Assembly: GCA_036426205.1 (NCBI GenBank)
Contig: CM071579.1
Coordinates: 19,667,324 to 19,731,323 of the forward strand
From: Ascaphus truei
Lineage: Eukaryota > Chordata > Amphibia > Anura > Ascaphidae
DNA: 64,000 nucleotides
Reading direction: 5' to 3'
Below, one piece after another: positions 43,063 to 54,684 of the stretch (position 1 is the first letter of the stretch; every line of letters starts with the position of its first letter). Under the pieces are notes generated by a model. It was not told the origin of the DNA. It was given only the letters and a program-made list of their open reading frames with translations, and did not search any database. Position numbers and translations under genes: made by a program.

Positions 43063-43795
43063 GCCAGTGAAGGATCTGGTGCAGGGGGTGTGGGGGCGGT
43101 AACAACAGTAGACTGTTAGGTCATTCCTTATTGACCCATCTCAGACTTAGGTGTGTGGGGGAATAGTTCAAGTGGTGTTGTCAGATATTGGCCACGGGAA
43201 GGTTTGGAAAGGGGGTGCAGAGAAATGTATGTTACAGGTTGGAAGGCTGGGTGATAAGTCACCCAGAGTTCAATTCAGCAAATAGTGGATTTTCTCACCC
43301 AAAACAGGGTACACTCATCCGAAATAGGGTTAGACTTGTGTAATATGACACTTTAGGAGGGATTGCGGGTCTGGCAGTACAGAGCTAGTTTAAGGGGATT
43401 AAATAGCCCCGTGGGTTGCGGCTGTTGGGGGGGTAGGTGTGTGTGTTAACCTTGCCAGCGGGGGCTCTGGTGCAGATAACTCCTAACACCTTGTGGTGGC
43501 TGGGGGGTTGCAAGTGGGCAGGGCTCATTTGTGAGTGATTCCCTCGGCCCAGTATCGCTCAATGGCTGGCCATCGGGCGCACGGCTTGGTGGGTCTTGCG
43601 GGCCATGGTTGGGGTGCCATCGGCCTTTACCCGGGGGGAGAGCACGCTGCCAAGGTTGGCACTTACCAGGGTTTATTTGTATAAATAAAGCTATGGCCTT
43701 TGTACCTTCAGAACTTTGTTGTGTTTTTATTTATTTATATGTGGGTTGAGGAAGGGGGGGGGGAAGGGGGGCTTCCTCGCAGGCTCCAAGGTCAA
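43063..43795 (+). mobile_element. DIRS/Ngaro element 3' part: partial repeat of hydrolase region and terminal region
   Basis: 43118-43262 (GTGTGTGGGGGAATAGTTCA, GTGTTGTCAGATATTGGCCA, AAGGCTGGGTGATAAGTCAC) repeats 42708-42885 in direct orientation. The remainder is a GC-rich non-coding end with a polyadenylation signal AATAAA at 43684-43689, followed by CTATGGCCTTTGTACCTTCA and GTTGTGTTTTTATTTATT. No tyrosine recombinase domain could be read, so it is probably deleted. Confidence 0.65.
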
Positions 43796-43861
43796 GTGAA
43801 CATGTAGGTGGCACTGCTGCTGTAAGAGACGTGTTTTCTCAAAGCGTACCAACCAATAAAG

Positions 43862-44054
43862 CAGGCCTGCACAACTCCAGTCCTCGAGGACCACAAACAG
43901 GCCAGGTTTTCAGGATATCCCTACTTTAGCACAGCTGGCTCAATTAGTGGCTCAGTCATACTAAGCCACTAATTGCGCCAGCTGTGCTGAAATAGGGATA
44001 TCCTGAAAACCTGGCCTGTTTGCGGCCCTCGAGGACTGGAGTTGTGCAGGCCTG
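43862..44054. mobile_element. complete palindromic hAT-type MITE
   Basis: A 193-base near-perfect palindrome starts CAGGCCTGCACAACTCCAGT and ends with its complement, flanked by an 8-bp duplication CAATAAAG (43854-43861 and 44055-44062). It is the best-preserved copy of the family in the window. Confidence 0.95.
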
Positions 44055-44436
44055 CAATAAAGTATTGCAATTTTTACTGGATCCTTGACCTTATAATGAG
44101 ACGACTCATGAAAGTAGTGCTTGAGGGAATTTCACTTGCATCCAGTTGGTTAAATATTTGTCTGCTTTGTTAATATTTGTTTTTGATGGGGCTTGTTTTT
44201 GCAGTCCGTACTGTACTTTATTTTGTTGTTCCCTGCCCTGGAAATTTAAAAATTAAAATTAGAAAGAAACGGGCGCTTGATGACGAAGGTTTTGTGGTGT
44301 CAGAGACAACAACACCCTGGCAGTTCAAAGTTTGTCAAAATAATTGTGTGTGATCACAGTGCAAAACAGACATTCTAGCCAATGACTGATGAAATAGCGT
44401 CTAGGATGTGAGTGTCGGCCTCGCATATCCATATCA

Positions 44437-44513
44437 TTTTGACTGAGCCATCTGTGCTGAAGCAGGGATATCCTGATGGTTGCCATTGTTGGCCACCCCT
44501 GGTCTAGTCTACC
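44437..44513. mobile_element. right-half fragment of the hAT-type MITE
   Basis: GACTGAGCCATCTGTGCTGA, AGCAGGGATATCCTGATGG and TTGGCCACCCCTGGTCT form the right end of the family; the left half is missing. Confidence 0.8.
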
Positions 44514-44514
44514 T

Positions 44515-45380
44515 TAATATCTAAAGAAGGGGAACATGGGAAATATATGAAATCATAACACACATTGTCCATGCTGATCAGTATGTATTGGTGCTTACAT
44601 GATATGAAAACTGCTGCAACCTCATGGCTGCCAGGTGGGCCTCTAGCAGCGCAGGGGTTAAATGTTTGAGACCATGTCAGGGAGATGTACTATATGCCTT
44701 ATTGTTATGTGTGTTGTCCTCATTCTAGTGACAATTATAGGTCATTTGTGTCCTTAAGGTCTGGGATTACTTGAGACCTCCCTGTGCTGCTCAGTTCTAC
44801 AATTTGGATGTATGAATAAAACATATTGCATTGAAAAATTAGCACAAGAGTCGGCTTTACAGCAGCATCCCCAGAATAGCATGTTAAATGGAAACGGGAG
44901 TCTGCAGGGGAACTTTGTGTATTTACATATGTGAAGAAAGGAAACAAATATTTATGTCTCAAAAAACATTCAATAATTTACACACTATCTTTACATGGCT
45001 ACGTATGGAAATAGTTTTAGGTAACTTGTCTTTGAAACTATCCTTAATGAAGAACTGTACAGTTAGGATTTATTATACTGTGTACTGGAGCCGCTAATTG
45101 CTATGCAAAAACGAAGCGAAAACGATCTAATTAGGATTATCTCTCCCAAAAAGATTTATTTCTGTCTTTCAAATAGTGGTTGTACCCTGTGGAATAGCAT
45201 GATACATTCAAATAAACTATTTTCTTCACGCAGTCTTTGGCTGCATAGTTATAATTAGAGATTTAAATTGATAGTTGGGTACGGTTTGCCTCAAAGGAAT
45301 TGCTGACAAAGCATAAGATTTGCCAATGCTTTACTGCACTTCCTTTCACCAAATTCCTGACATATTTATAGTGTGCAGTT
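44515..45380. other. no gene seen
   Basis: AT-rich sequence without recognisable coding or repeat content. Confidence 0.55.
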
Positions 45381-45384
45381 AATC

Positions 45385-45712
45385 CAGTGGTGGGCAACTC
45401 CTCTCCTCAAGGTCCACCAACAGGTCAGGTCTTCAGGGTATCCCTGCTTCAGCATAGGTGGTTCAATTAGGTTAGGTCTTCAGGGTGTCCCTGCTTCAGC
45501 ACCGGTGGCTCAATCAGAGGCTCAGTCGAAGACTGGGCTGCTGATTGAGCCACCTGTGCTGAAGCAGGAATATCCGTAAACCCTGATCAGTTGGTGGACT
45601 TTGAGGACTTGCGTTTGCCAGCCAACTACTGACCAACTGATTGAGCAACCTATGCTGAAGCAGGGATATCCTGAAAACCTGACCTGTTGGTGGCCTTCGA
45701 GGACTGGCGTTA
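45385..45712. mobile_element. hAT-type MITE with internal duplications
   Basis: CCAGTGGTGGGCAACTCCTC begins the unit; TTCAGGGTATCCCTGCTTCA is duplicated at 45435 and 45481. Two inverted counterparts follow (TGTGCTGAAGCAGGAATATC at 45558; TATGCTGAAGCAGGGATATC at 45651). It looks like two copies fused or one expanded. Confidence 0.82.
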
Positions 45713-46115
45713 AATAATTTCCGTAAAGTACTATCATATACATATATTGTTAAATGTGCCTATTGATTATGAATGTACTTCTTCAAAACATAGAAATGGC
45801 AATTAAAACAAGCCACAGCAAACCTTTTGATGTATAAAATGTCTATGATGTTTAGTTAAGAAGTGTTATTATTTTGCAAACCGGAAAGGATGTGAGACAA
45901 CGTTTGACAGGCTTGCCTGCTGTTGTGTTTCTCCTTTCTCAGTGACATTTTATACCACTCTAAAAATAAAACAGCAACTGTATTTGTTGCCTCCATGCAA
46001 AGTTTTTGGAAGCTAGCCAGTCTCCCGACACCATTGTTAAACTATTCAGTTACAGAAAAATAATCTTTTGTGTAAGAAATACGTTTTTGTTACATTTCAT
46101 AACATTATAGGCTGA
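45713..46115. other. no gene seen
   Basis: Nothing supported in this stretch. Confidence 0.55.
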
Positions 46116-46117
46116 AG

Positions 46118-46345
46118 AAGCTCAGTGGTAAGAACGCTAGCCTTTCATGTGGGTGAACGTGGTTACAGTTCCTGTGCCAGCTCTAAATGGGCAAATTGCT
46201 TTGTCTCTCTTTGCCTGTGGCACCTAAATTACATTGTAAAATCTTTTGGGGGTGGGGCACAGTGCTGTATACTTAATCAGTGCTGCAGTATATGAGAAAT
46301 GTGTAACTCGGCACTCAGACAAAAGTGCTATTTAAAAAAAAAAAA
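46118..46345 (+). repeat. tRNA-derived SINE
   Basis: Box A-like GCTCAGTGGTAAGAACGC (46130) and box B-like GGTTACAGTTCC (46170) are followed by GCAAATTGCTTTGTCTCTCT, GCCTGTGGCACC and ATTGTAAAATCTTTTGGGGG. It has the same organisation as the SINE at 2610 but is more diverged, and ends near an A-rich run at 46333. Confidence 0.8.
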
Positions 46346-46544
46346 TGTTCAAATATTATTTGCATGTGAATATATATATCTAGTCTGCTCTGCAGCCTAT
46401 TAATTGGAAACTAATATATTATATTAGTGACTTTTTATAATATATGTATTTCTGTTTATTTTCAAACAATGAAACATAGAGTGATAACATTTCTTACAAT
46501 CTCATTACATTAAAAATACTTTAACTCCATATATTAAAGCAGCA

Positions 46545-46850
46545 GTTCCTCCTAATCCTTTTTTTTTTTTTTTTTTTGAAGTGCCCACTTTTGTATAGGA
46601 AGCAGGGTGGTCCCCGGAGATGAACCGCGTTAATTTCAGCTCCGGGGACCCCTGCTTCCCGAGATACTTGATTGGGGAAGGGGCCGCCAGTTCCGTTTAC
46701 ATCTCCTGCATTGCGCCGGCCAATAGGAAGCCAGCTTCCTTTGGACCTGCGTGACGCGGGGAAGTACCGGCAGCCCCTTCCTCGGTATGTATCTCGGGAA
46801 TCTGGGGGGGGAGGTCGGGTCTCCAGAGCTGAAATGATCACACAGTTGAG
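46545..46850. mobile_element. MITE of the GAGATAC/CGGGGACC family
   Basis: GAAGCAGGGTGGTCCCCGGA, GATGAACCGCGTTAATTTCA and CTGCTTCCCGAGATACTTG at the left, with TATGTATCTCGGGAATCTGG and GGTCTCCAGAGCTGAAATGA as inverted counterparts at the right. A T-run (46559-46577) precedes it. Related pieces lie at 12458, 16920, 47640 and 61330. Confidence 0.7.
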
Positions 46851-46859
46851 GACTTTCCC

Positions 46860-48385
46860 ATGTTTTAAACATTAAATAACACATCATAAATGTTAACCTA
46901 AGTTGGAAACAGAAGTGCAAATGAAAACAAAGTGACTTTTTATCCATACACTTGATATATCCTTTTAAAAATTTGTCCTAACTGCTTTCTTCACTTTGAA
47001 AAATTCAATTCAAGAACTCCTTGCCAATATGGATTTAATAATGTAAATAATACAGAATCCAAACCAGTGCATTGGCAGTATTGGTAATACACTTATAAAT
47101 GGCCTATTAAATTAAATTTAGGATACTCAGACCGTCATATTTTATCATACCTGGAAAAACTCCTCACTGGTAATTAGATATTGAAGGTATCTACACATTA
47201 TAAAGTGCGACAGAGTGGGAGATTAATGTATCATTGCATTTTTCTTTACAGTATAATAGTATATTATACTCTGGTATATTTTTGATGCTCTGATTTATCT
47301 TTGTGTATGTCATATGCTACTTAAACCCAGATCCACAAAAGAGAATCAGTGTTAAGATTTAGCATGCCTCATCTCTCATTCATATGAATAGGAGTAATGG
47401 CGTGCTAAATCTTAGCACCATTTTGTAGATTTGGGCCTTTGTAGGTTACTATACATTTTAGTCTGGGAATTAGGGATAGTTTATGTCGTTACCTGAATTG
47501 GAAGAGAAAGGAGATAACTACCTGATTGCACCATGTGTATGTACATGTTTGGCATTGAGCAAGGGTCATATTTTCTGCAAAAAAATCAGACCTGTTTAAA
47601 AGGAGCTATTCATGCTTTTTTTAAAATTAGTGTTTTTTTAACATAGGTATGAAGCAGGGGATCTCCCGGCTTCCCGAGATACCTCCAAATGGGGTAGGCT
47701 TCAATCCTATGTTAAAAAAAAACTAATGGCAAAAAAAAATGGATTGCCGCTTAAAGTTGGTTCTATAACTCTATTTGGCTAATAATATATCCATAAAAGT
47801 TAACTTTTAAAAAAACAACTACTGTATCTAGTTAAACAGATTTTTTGGAAAAGCTGAAAGCTCCCCTGGTTAATCATGTATTTTATTATTTAATTTTAAA
47901 AAGCATATGGCAACTAAATTCATTTCTGCATTTGACCTTGGGGGTGAGTAAAGATTGAGATGATTGTTTCAAAATAAAAAATAAATCTCCCTGGAGTGCA
48001 TGCACGATATCGACGCATATGGACGTGGGAAGAGACTGCCCCGTGGGCCTTCATTATAATTTAATCGATATTTTGTCCGAAACTCAATAAAATGACTACA
48101 AAACCTATCCAAACACAATATCATCCAGGATGCTACCGAAGCACAAAAATGTTTTGCCCGGAACGCGGATCCTGGTAAGGATTGGTATGAGAAACGTAAT
48201 CAGATTCTCATAACGCCTGCCTACCCTGCTTTTTATTTTCCCCATCTCAGCCCCTCATAGACTTATTTCCCATTATCCCAGCCACCACTATTACCTGCTT
48301 AATCTTACCTGGACATTCCATTTTCAGCCTGTTTTGACGGTACTAGGATAAAAGGACCATATTGAATACCTACTGTATAGGGAAG
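46860..48385. other. no gene; one short repeat piece
   Basis: Mostly AT-rich. 47640-47760 contains GCAGGGGATCTCCCGGCTTC and CCCGAGATACCTCC between inverted ATAGGTATGAAG/CAATCCTATG-type ends, a small relative of the 46545 family. Confidence 0.5.
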
Positions 48386-48389
48386 TAAA

Positions 48390-51300
48390 ATACGTTTTTG
48401 AAAATATGTTGTATTTACTATTTAATGGCTAATTAATCTGCAATCAAACTTATTCCTAGAAATGTTAAAGGTCTTAGTTCTAACTGTAAGCGAAGACTAG
48501 CACTGTCCGCGTTCAAAAGGATACAGGGTGATAGTATCTTTTTTTTAAGAAACCCACTTTAACAGACAAGATCCTCCCGATACTTTTAACAGGACGTACA
48601 CTATGGCATTCTCCTCTTTTAATAGCAAGTGAAGAGGAGTTGCCATCTTAATTAAATATGATGTTCCCTTCCAGATCCAAGATCTCAAAAGAGACTCAGA
48701 AGTTATACTGTATATATAATTTTTCAAGGATCACTTTCAGGAACAGATATCACACTTGTATATGCTCCAAATGAACAACAGTCAAAGTTCTTGAAAGCGA
48801 CACAGAGGATTCTCCCCCACATCTTTGATTGTTGAGGGTGACTTTAATATGGCCCAGTAGTTAGATAAATCTAACCTACTAGATCATTCCAATTCTTCCA
48901 CTATTATTAAAATAGCTAACAAATGTCAAAGATATAATGAAAGAATTCTCTTTAATTGATGCCTGATGATCCAAAATTCAGGGTCAAAGAGATTCTCCCC
49001 CACAAGACTCTTACTCCTGGATAGACCATATTGGTAGTCCTGAGGTTCTTCAAAAAAGTGCTCAAGCCATGATAGGCCTAATTAGGTGGTCAGCCCAGTC
49101 ACCAATAGATATATCATTTTTAGCCCTTATTACTCTAAATACTAGAATAACAAAGTTTAGAATTGATGGAAGTGGTCAAATCCTTGAAGTTACAGTAGCT
49201 AAAGCCCCTGGCATAGACTGTCTTCCCAAACATATTATATAAAAAAAATATCAATTTACTAGCTCCAAATCTATTGAGTTTGTTCAATTCCTTTTTAGAA
49301 GGCAAGAATTTCCCCTCAAAAATGACAAAAGCTAACATTGCAATAATACACAAAGAAGGGTAAGGATCCCTTAGGATGTGGAAGTTATAGACATATCTCC
49401 CCATTAAACTCAGATATTAAGGTTAAATTCGATACTACAGTACCTAGACTGATTCATGTTAATCAGGTAGGTTTTGTGGACGAACGCCAGGCCTCTGCCA
49501 ATACTAGAAACAATATAAATATTAAAGAGCATGTTAACATAACAAAAAACAAAGTCCTTCTGTTATGTCTCAACCCTGAAAAAGCATTTGATAGGATCAG
49601 TTGTCCTTTCCTCAACATGGATGAAGGTGCTTGCATGCACCAAAATATTGGATGCTGATATGCCTTCTTTAAGTCATTAAAATTACTTTCATTTGACTTT
49701 ACTGACTATTGCTTCCCTTTTCTCAACAAGACATTAGAGACTTGTGGATTTGAGGGTCCCTATCTTAAAGGGATTCAAGCTCTTTCTAAATTCCCGGTAG
49801 CAACACAGCAGATTTCTCCCAAAAGGAAATCTGTATGAAAGAAAAATTACAAATTGCACCAGACAAGGTTGCTCTCTCTCATCACTACTGTTTGCTATCA
49901 CACTACTGACCCTCGCATGCACAATTACAAATACAGTAACCCTAATATTTAAGGTATACAAATCGGCAAAGAGACCTACAGTATAAACTCGCTCTTCACA
50001 GACTATATAATTTAACCATTTCAAATTCACTAACATCACTATATAACTTACATGCCTCACTAACTAAATGTGAATCTCTGGCTACAAAATTATTCTAACT
50101 AATCTTAAGCCTTAAATTTAACTTGACCACAACACGAGGTCAAATTGTTACAGACTAACTTTAGTGACAGATGGAAAGATGCCCATCTCAAATATTTGGG
50201 CATATTTTTAACTAAGAACTATCATTCCATATTTAAATATAACTACATGCCTTATCTCAAATTAAATACAACAAAAAAACAAACACAGATTCCCATAGCT
50301 ACTTCCAATGTGACAAAAATACACAGTGCAATACCTATATATTCTCTTGAAAAAGGGTCATTTAATTTAACCCTTTGGCCAAAGCGTTGTGAGCCTGCTG
50401 CCAGTTCAAGGCATGACCGTTAGCAGGTTCTAACACTACCTGAGTTAAAATTCTTATTTACCTGTATAATTAAAGGAAGAATTATCTGCATTTGATTTGT
50501 CGTAACCCAGCAAAATGAAACTGACCTGCCAACTTGGAAAGTGGGGAGGAGCGAGCTTAAACCTTGGGGAGGTGGGGGGAGGGGCACTAACCTCCCAAAA
50601 ACAGCTGAGACCAGCTGCACAAAGTTAATAAACACACAGATACCCAATAAGCTCTGAGAACCCCCAAACATTTCCATAATATATATGTATATGTGTCAAA
50701 AGGAGTGCTAGTGGCCGTGGCTAAATGTATGCAACAAAAAACAAACAAAGATGCCCAAAGCTACTTCCAATGTGACAATAATACACAGTGCAATACCTAT
50801 ATATTCTCTTGAGTCCTTTTGTCTTTGCATTGAATACCTGGGGTGGAGTGTATCAACGCCTGGACACAGGAGACCACATTACTCAAGATACCAATTGTTG
50901 CCCATATACCACTTACATCTTGTGAGTAGGCTGCACTTATGAGCCAAGACTCCTTGTGTAAATAGTCTCTATTTGTTATCAGTAATTTGTACCTACAGTA
51001 TAGGAGACCTCCCTAGTCATAGCTATATGAAGAAATGGGAATTGGATCTACAAATTTCAATTTCAAATGGGGATTGGTCAGATATATGGATAACATTTCC
51101 AAAAGATCCATCTGTATTACAACAAAGGACAATATTTATGGGATAATATTTTGATGGTATCTAACACCTGAAAGGTAAATCTGATGTTCCCAACCTTTTC
51201 AAACAAAGGCTGTAGAAATTGTGGACAGATAGGCGACCTGGCACATATATGGTGGTACTGTCCTAATGGCAACGATTCTTGGTTATGATACAAGCATTGA

Positions 51301-51560
51301 TAGAAGAAACCTTTGAGATGAAAATGTCCCTTGATCCAGTCTTATATATTCTGGCCAAATCGATTGACAACATAAATACTTCGCTTCATAAATGAATCTC
51401 CCATATACTAGCAGCAGCCAGATCTACAATCTCGGCACCTTGGAACCATTGAAACCCCCAAAAATACTGTAATTCAAAGAGTAATCAAAGTGATATTAAT
51501 GAAAAGACGCATCCTTCTACATAATGTTAAAAATGTTCAAGAAATCTAAGATTGCTGGAT
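48390..51560 (+). mobile_element. decayed LINE-1 ORF2 (endonuclease to C-terminus)
   Basis: Readable blocks on the plus strand, separated by stops and frameshifts, follow L1 order. An endonuclease-like region (EMLKVL... to the FFKKPTLTDK stretch) lies at 48455-48570. Reverse transcriptase blocks follow: RHISPLNSDIK (49393), HVNQVGFVDERQASANTRNN (49457), LNPEKAFDRI (49571) and TRQGCSLSSLLFAITL-like (49862). Next come DAHLKYLGIFLTKNYHSIF (50167) and, in the C-terminal part, MKKWELDLQISISNGDWSDI (51028) and later GTYM/WWYCP-like wording at 51240. The segment 50270-50985 is not L1-like. It is inactive. Confidence 0.82.
50271..50815. repeat. pair of about 80-bp direct repeats inside the L1 relic
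   Basis: CCATAGCTACTTCCAATGTG to ATACCTATATATTCTCTTGA at 50271-50349 recurs at 50733-50812 with a few changes, about 462 bases apart. The segment between is not L1-like (it includes CAAAGCGTTGTGAGCCTGCT), so an element may have inserted and copied its flank, or a local duplication occurred. Confidence 0.8.
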
Positions 51561-51779
51561 CAATAGATATATTAATATAAGTAAAAATACTGCAAATTGT
51601 TAAAGATATAAAGTCCCTAGCAGGACTATCAATACTTAAGTTTTCAATATACGTATTCTTCGTGGTTTATCTCATCTGTTCCAAACTTACATATATAAAA
51701 TATACTAGCTGAAAGTAGCCGGCTTTGCTCGGGAATTCTAAGAAACCAAAAAATACTGACATTTAGAAAATTGATAATT

Positions 51780-51990
51780 TTCTTTTTTTTGTTTCTTAAT
51801 GCGAAATCCCCTGCTAAAACAACAACTCCATCCATAATAGTTTCATTATCTCTGAGGTCTTAAAGTGTTCGGTCGAGAGCCTCTATTGCTGTGTGTGTGG
51901 GACATTGTGCTCTCGTCCCAAACAATGATCTCGCTCTCTTGAAGAACTTTGGCTGCTCCGGTATTTTTGCTAATATTGCAAATTGTTTTT
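51780..51990 (-). mobile_element. Helitron helicase fragment
   Basis: On the minus strand, from 51985, the frame reads KNTGAAKVLQESEIIVWDES then TMSH. Later, after frame changes, MDGVVVLAGDF occurs. This is the Pif1-like helicase of Helitrons around Walker B (consensus IVWDEC.M.H and LL.GDFRQTLP). Only about 60 residues survive, with a frameshift between the blocks. The adjacent 52000-52130 stretch has loose repeats of GTGATGTCAT. Confidence 0.75.
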
Positions 51991-52217
51991 TCAGAGTGAC
52001 CAAGATGAAGGGGTAGGTTGAGGATTGTGTGATGGGATCATGTAATTTGTGATGTCATCAGTTATGTCATTGCCAAGGTCATTTGTGATGTTATAAGTGA
52101 TGTCATTGATGAATTGTATCCCAACATAGACAAAAGCCTGCTCAGGAACCATCATGCAAAATGTGCTTACAATATAATGCAAAAAAACAGACAAACAACT
52201 TTCCAAAATACTGTATA

Positions 52218-52690
52218 CCGGCAGTCCTCGGTTATCCGACACAATGCGTTACTCAAAATGGCGTTGTAAAGCGAAACGTTGTAAAGCGAAACACGTTTTC
52301 CCCATAGGAACACTGTTTAAATGAAAGGTTCCGTTCCTGAAGGCATTTTTAACACCAAATATTTTATGCAGGCAATAAGATATGCAGCACACACATAAAT
52401 TATATATTATATACTGTATTATATATATAATATAACATAATAAATAATATATTATATAGTATAATATAATATTATATAGTATAATATTATATATATACGC
52501 TCTTACGACGCTTTGCAACGTTGTTTATGTGAATGTGTATATATATACACACATACACAACGCTGCAAAGCGTCTTAAGAGCGTTGGATAAGCCATTTTG
52601 GCGTTGTAAAAATGAATATAGGTATGCATTGCATAACGTTGGATAAGCCATTCGTTGTAAAGCGAAGCGTTGTAAAACGAGGACTGCCTG
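52218..52690. mobile_element. TA-flanked terminal-inverted-repeat element
   Basis: Begins CCGGCAGTCCTCGGTTATCC and ends GTTGTAAAACGAGGACTGCC then TG, flanked by TA on each side. Subterminal GCGTTGTAAAGCGAAACGTT-type repeats occur in both ends. The centre is an almost pure AT tract (about 52398-52497), itself able to fold. It resembles pogo/Tc1-type MITEs; no transposase. Confidence 0.82.
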
Positions 52691-52699
52691 TATAGTGAA

Positions 52700-54370
52700 T
52701 TGTTACTTGATTTTGAATCTGTAACAGATGCTCCTAAGTTTTGATTGTGAATGTAGGTAATTTTCGTCCTACCCTTTCCCCTCCTCCCCCTAATACCATT
52801 TTCTTATTTCTGTTCCCCTCCCCTTCAAAAATGTCAATAAAACTTAAGTGAGAAAAATAAATAAAAATAGTCTCCCATCTGCAACATTGTGACAGAACGG
52901 ATAATATAAAGCAATGCCACATTAACTAATTTTTGCACCACTTTTTGCACTGGGTTTGCTGCTTGTGGAGTTTGAAAATCGGCCTCAGGTGATTTAGCTG
53001 TTAAAATGAACCGTTTTTTTATGTTTTACAGGAAATTATCCAAAGTATTACAAATTATATACTGTACTGAGACTTTAGGCTAATACCTTCTTATTCCTCT
53101 CCTATATATTTTTTCTGTTGATGTTATTGTTCAGAAACAATTTGTGTGCAATTACATGTTTTTCTTGTATTCTGTATATGTATTATAGGTGCAGTTTTCA
53201 TAACAAAATAATTACAGTTCACTCATTTAACTCTTCTGTATCACTGCAAAATTGCGAAAAAGGCTCATTTGTAGCGTTTCTGAAATCTGTGTGCTACTGG
53301 AAGCTGTCTTTCAGAGCCTTAGTTATTTTATTTAAGCTGACAAAAGATCTGTAAAATGATTTCACACTGGCCTAGTTTGGCTGACACTGATTACTTTGAA
53401 TTGTTCTCTGTCGATATAAAATACTAAGATGCCAAGCTTACTACATGTGTACTGCTGCTATAGTGGCAGCAACGGGGTTTTTTTTGTTTTGTTTTTTAAT
53501 TTTTTTTTACATCACTCACCTATTTATAAAGCTCTCAATCTACAAATTATAAAAGGTGCATTTTTATTAGAAACTTTTGAGAAGGTTATTAGATAAAACT
53601 TTTTATATTTTATTTTTTCCTTAGAGCCAAAACATGAACAGTGACTTACAGTATGAGTATACATGTAGTAAAATACAAGAAAATCATTGCGTACACGGGT
53701 AATATAGTCAGCCAAAAAAAATAAAAAAAGACGGAGAAAGGAGCATCGGTCCTAAAAAGCTTGCAATCTCAGAGGGTCATTTATCAAAGTCCTGGCTAGA
53801 AAATGAGGGCAACATTGGTACAAAAACACTGCACCAGATGCTGTATTTCCATCAAGAAAATGTTGTTGATTTCAATTGAAATGTTTTTCCTTAAAAAAAA
53901 TAATCTGTTGTGTTTTTTGTATTGGGGAGCATTGTTGCCCCAACTTTGCAGCTGGGAGAATTTGAGAAATTACCCATTAAGTAGCATGATAGAAAACATG
54001 GGGTTCAATATACCCCAAAGCAGCAGATTGTGGGCCAAAAACAAGCATTCAAGTCAATAGGCGTTTCCACAAATATACTAAATGAGGCCAATAGAGAGAA
54101 GAAAAATATTACTTGTGAGCACATTCACATCTCAGACAGGTCTGCAACTCATGGCCTTTCCCCATTATCTCATAGCATACACTACTTCCACTGCAGCTAG
54201 GGATTCTGGGAAATGACATGCAAATAAGCACTCAGTGTCATTTTTTTGCTTCTTATCCATTTTAACTTGGAGTCCTATAAGCTTATGCCTGCTGAATTAC
54301 ACAGCTTTTCAGTAAAGCCTGAGAGAAAGAAAGAGTAGAAGACAGTGTAAGTGCATTAGGTTTTTCGGTA
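52700..54370. other. no gene seen
   Basis: AT-rich; a short L2-like remnant (AAAAGCTTGCAATCTCAGAG) lies near 53755. Frames here lack recognisable domains. Confidence 0.5.
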
Positions 54371-54375
54371 TTTAG

Positions 54376-54684
54376 AAAATATAAAACAAATATATATATA
54401 TATTCACCGCGCTTCTCCGTGTAAGGAGCATGCTGCTGGTGAAAAGATTGGCCATTGGCTTACTGGGAGATGATATACCTTGAAAAGGAAGGACTAACCT
54501 TCCACACGCTGTTCAGTAAGCAATTACAGGTGGATTGGCTAAATACATCACACCCTTATAGTGGTGCCCACTGGAAGCGTGCTGCTAGGGATTTAATTCG
54601 GCCCGACAGAAAATGTAAAACAAATATATTCACTGCGCTTCTCCATGTAAGGAGCATGCTGCTGGTGAAACGATTGGCCATACA
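54376..54684. repeat. local direct repeats around a GCTTCTCC motif
   Basis: AAAACAAATATAT, then GCGCTTCTCCGTGTAAGGAG and CATGCTGCTGGTGAAAAGAT at 54376-54456 recur at 54610-54684 (CATGCTGCTGGTGAAACGAT), about 230 bases apart. The intervening TACTGGGAGATGATATACCT to ACAGGTGGATTGGCTA segment recurs alone at 55789-55880. Confidence 0.85.

Noticed and set aside
46130..46185. A tRNA gene suggested by box A and box B-like sequences
   Set aside because: There is no cloverleaf acceptor stem or anticodon arm by eye, and it continues into a SINE body.
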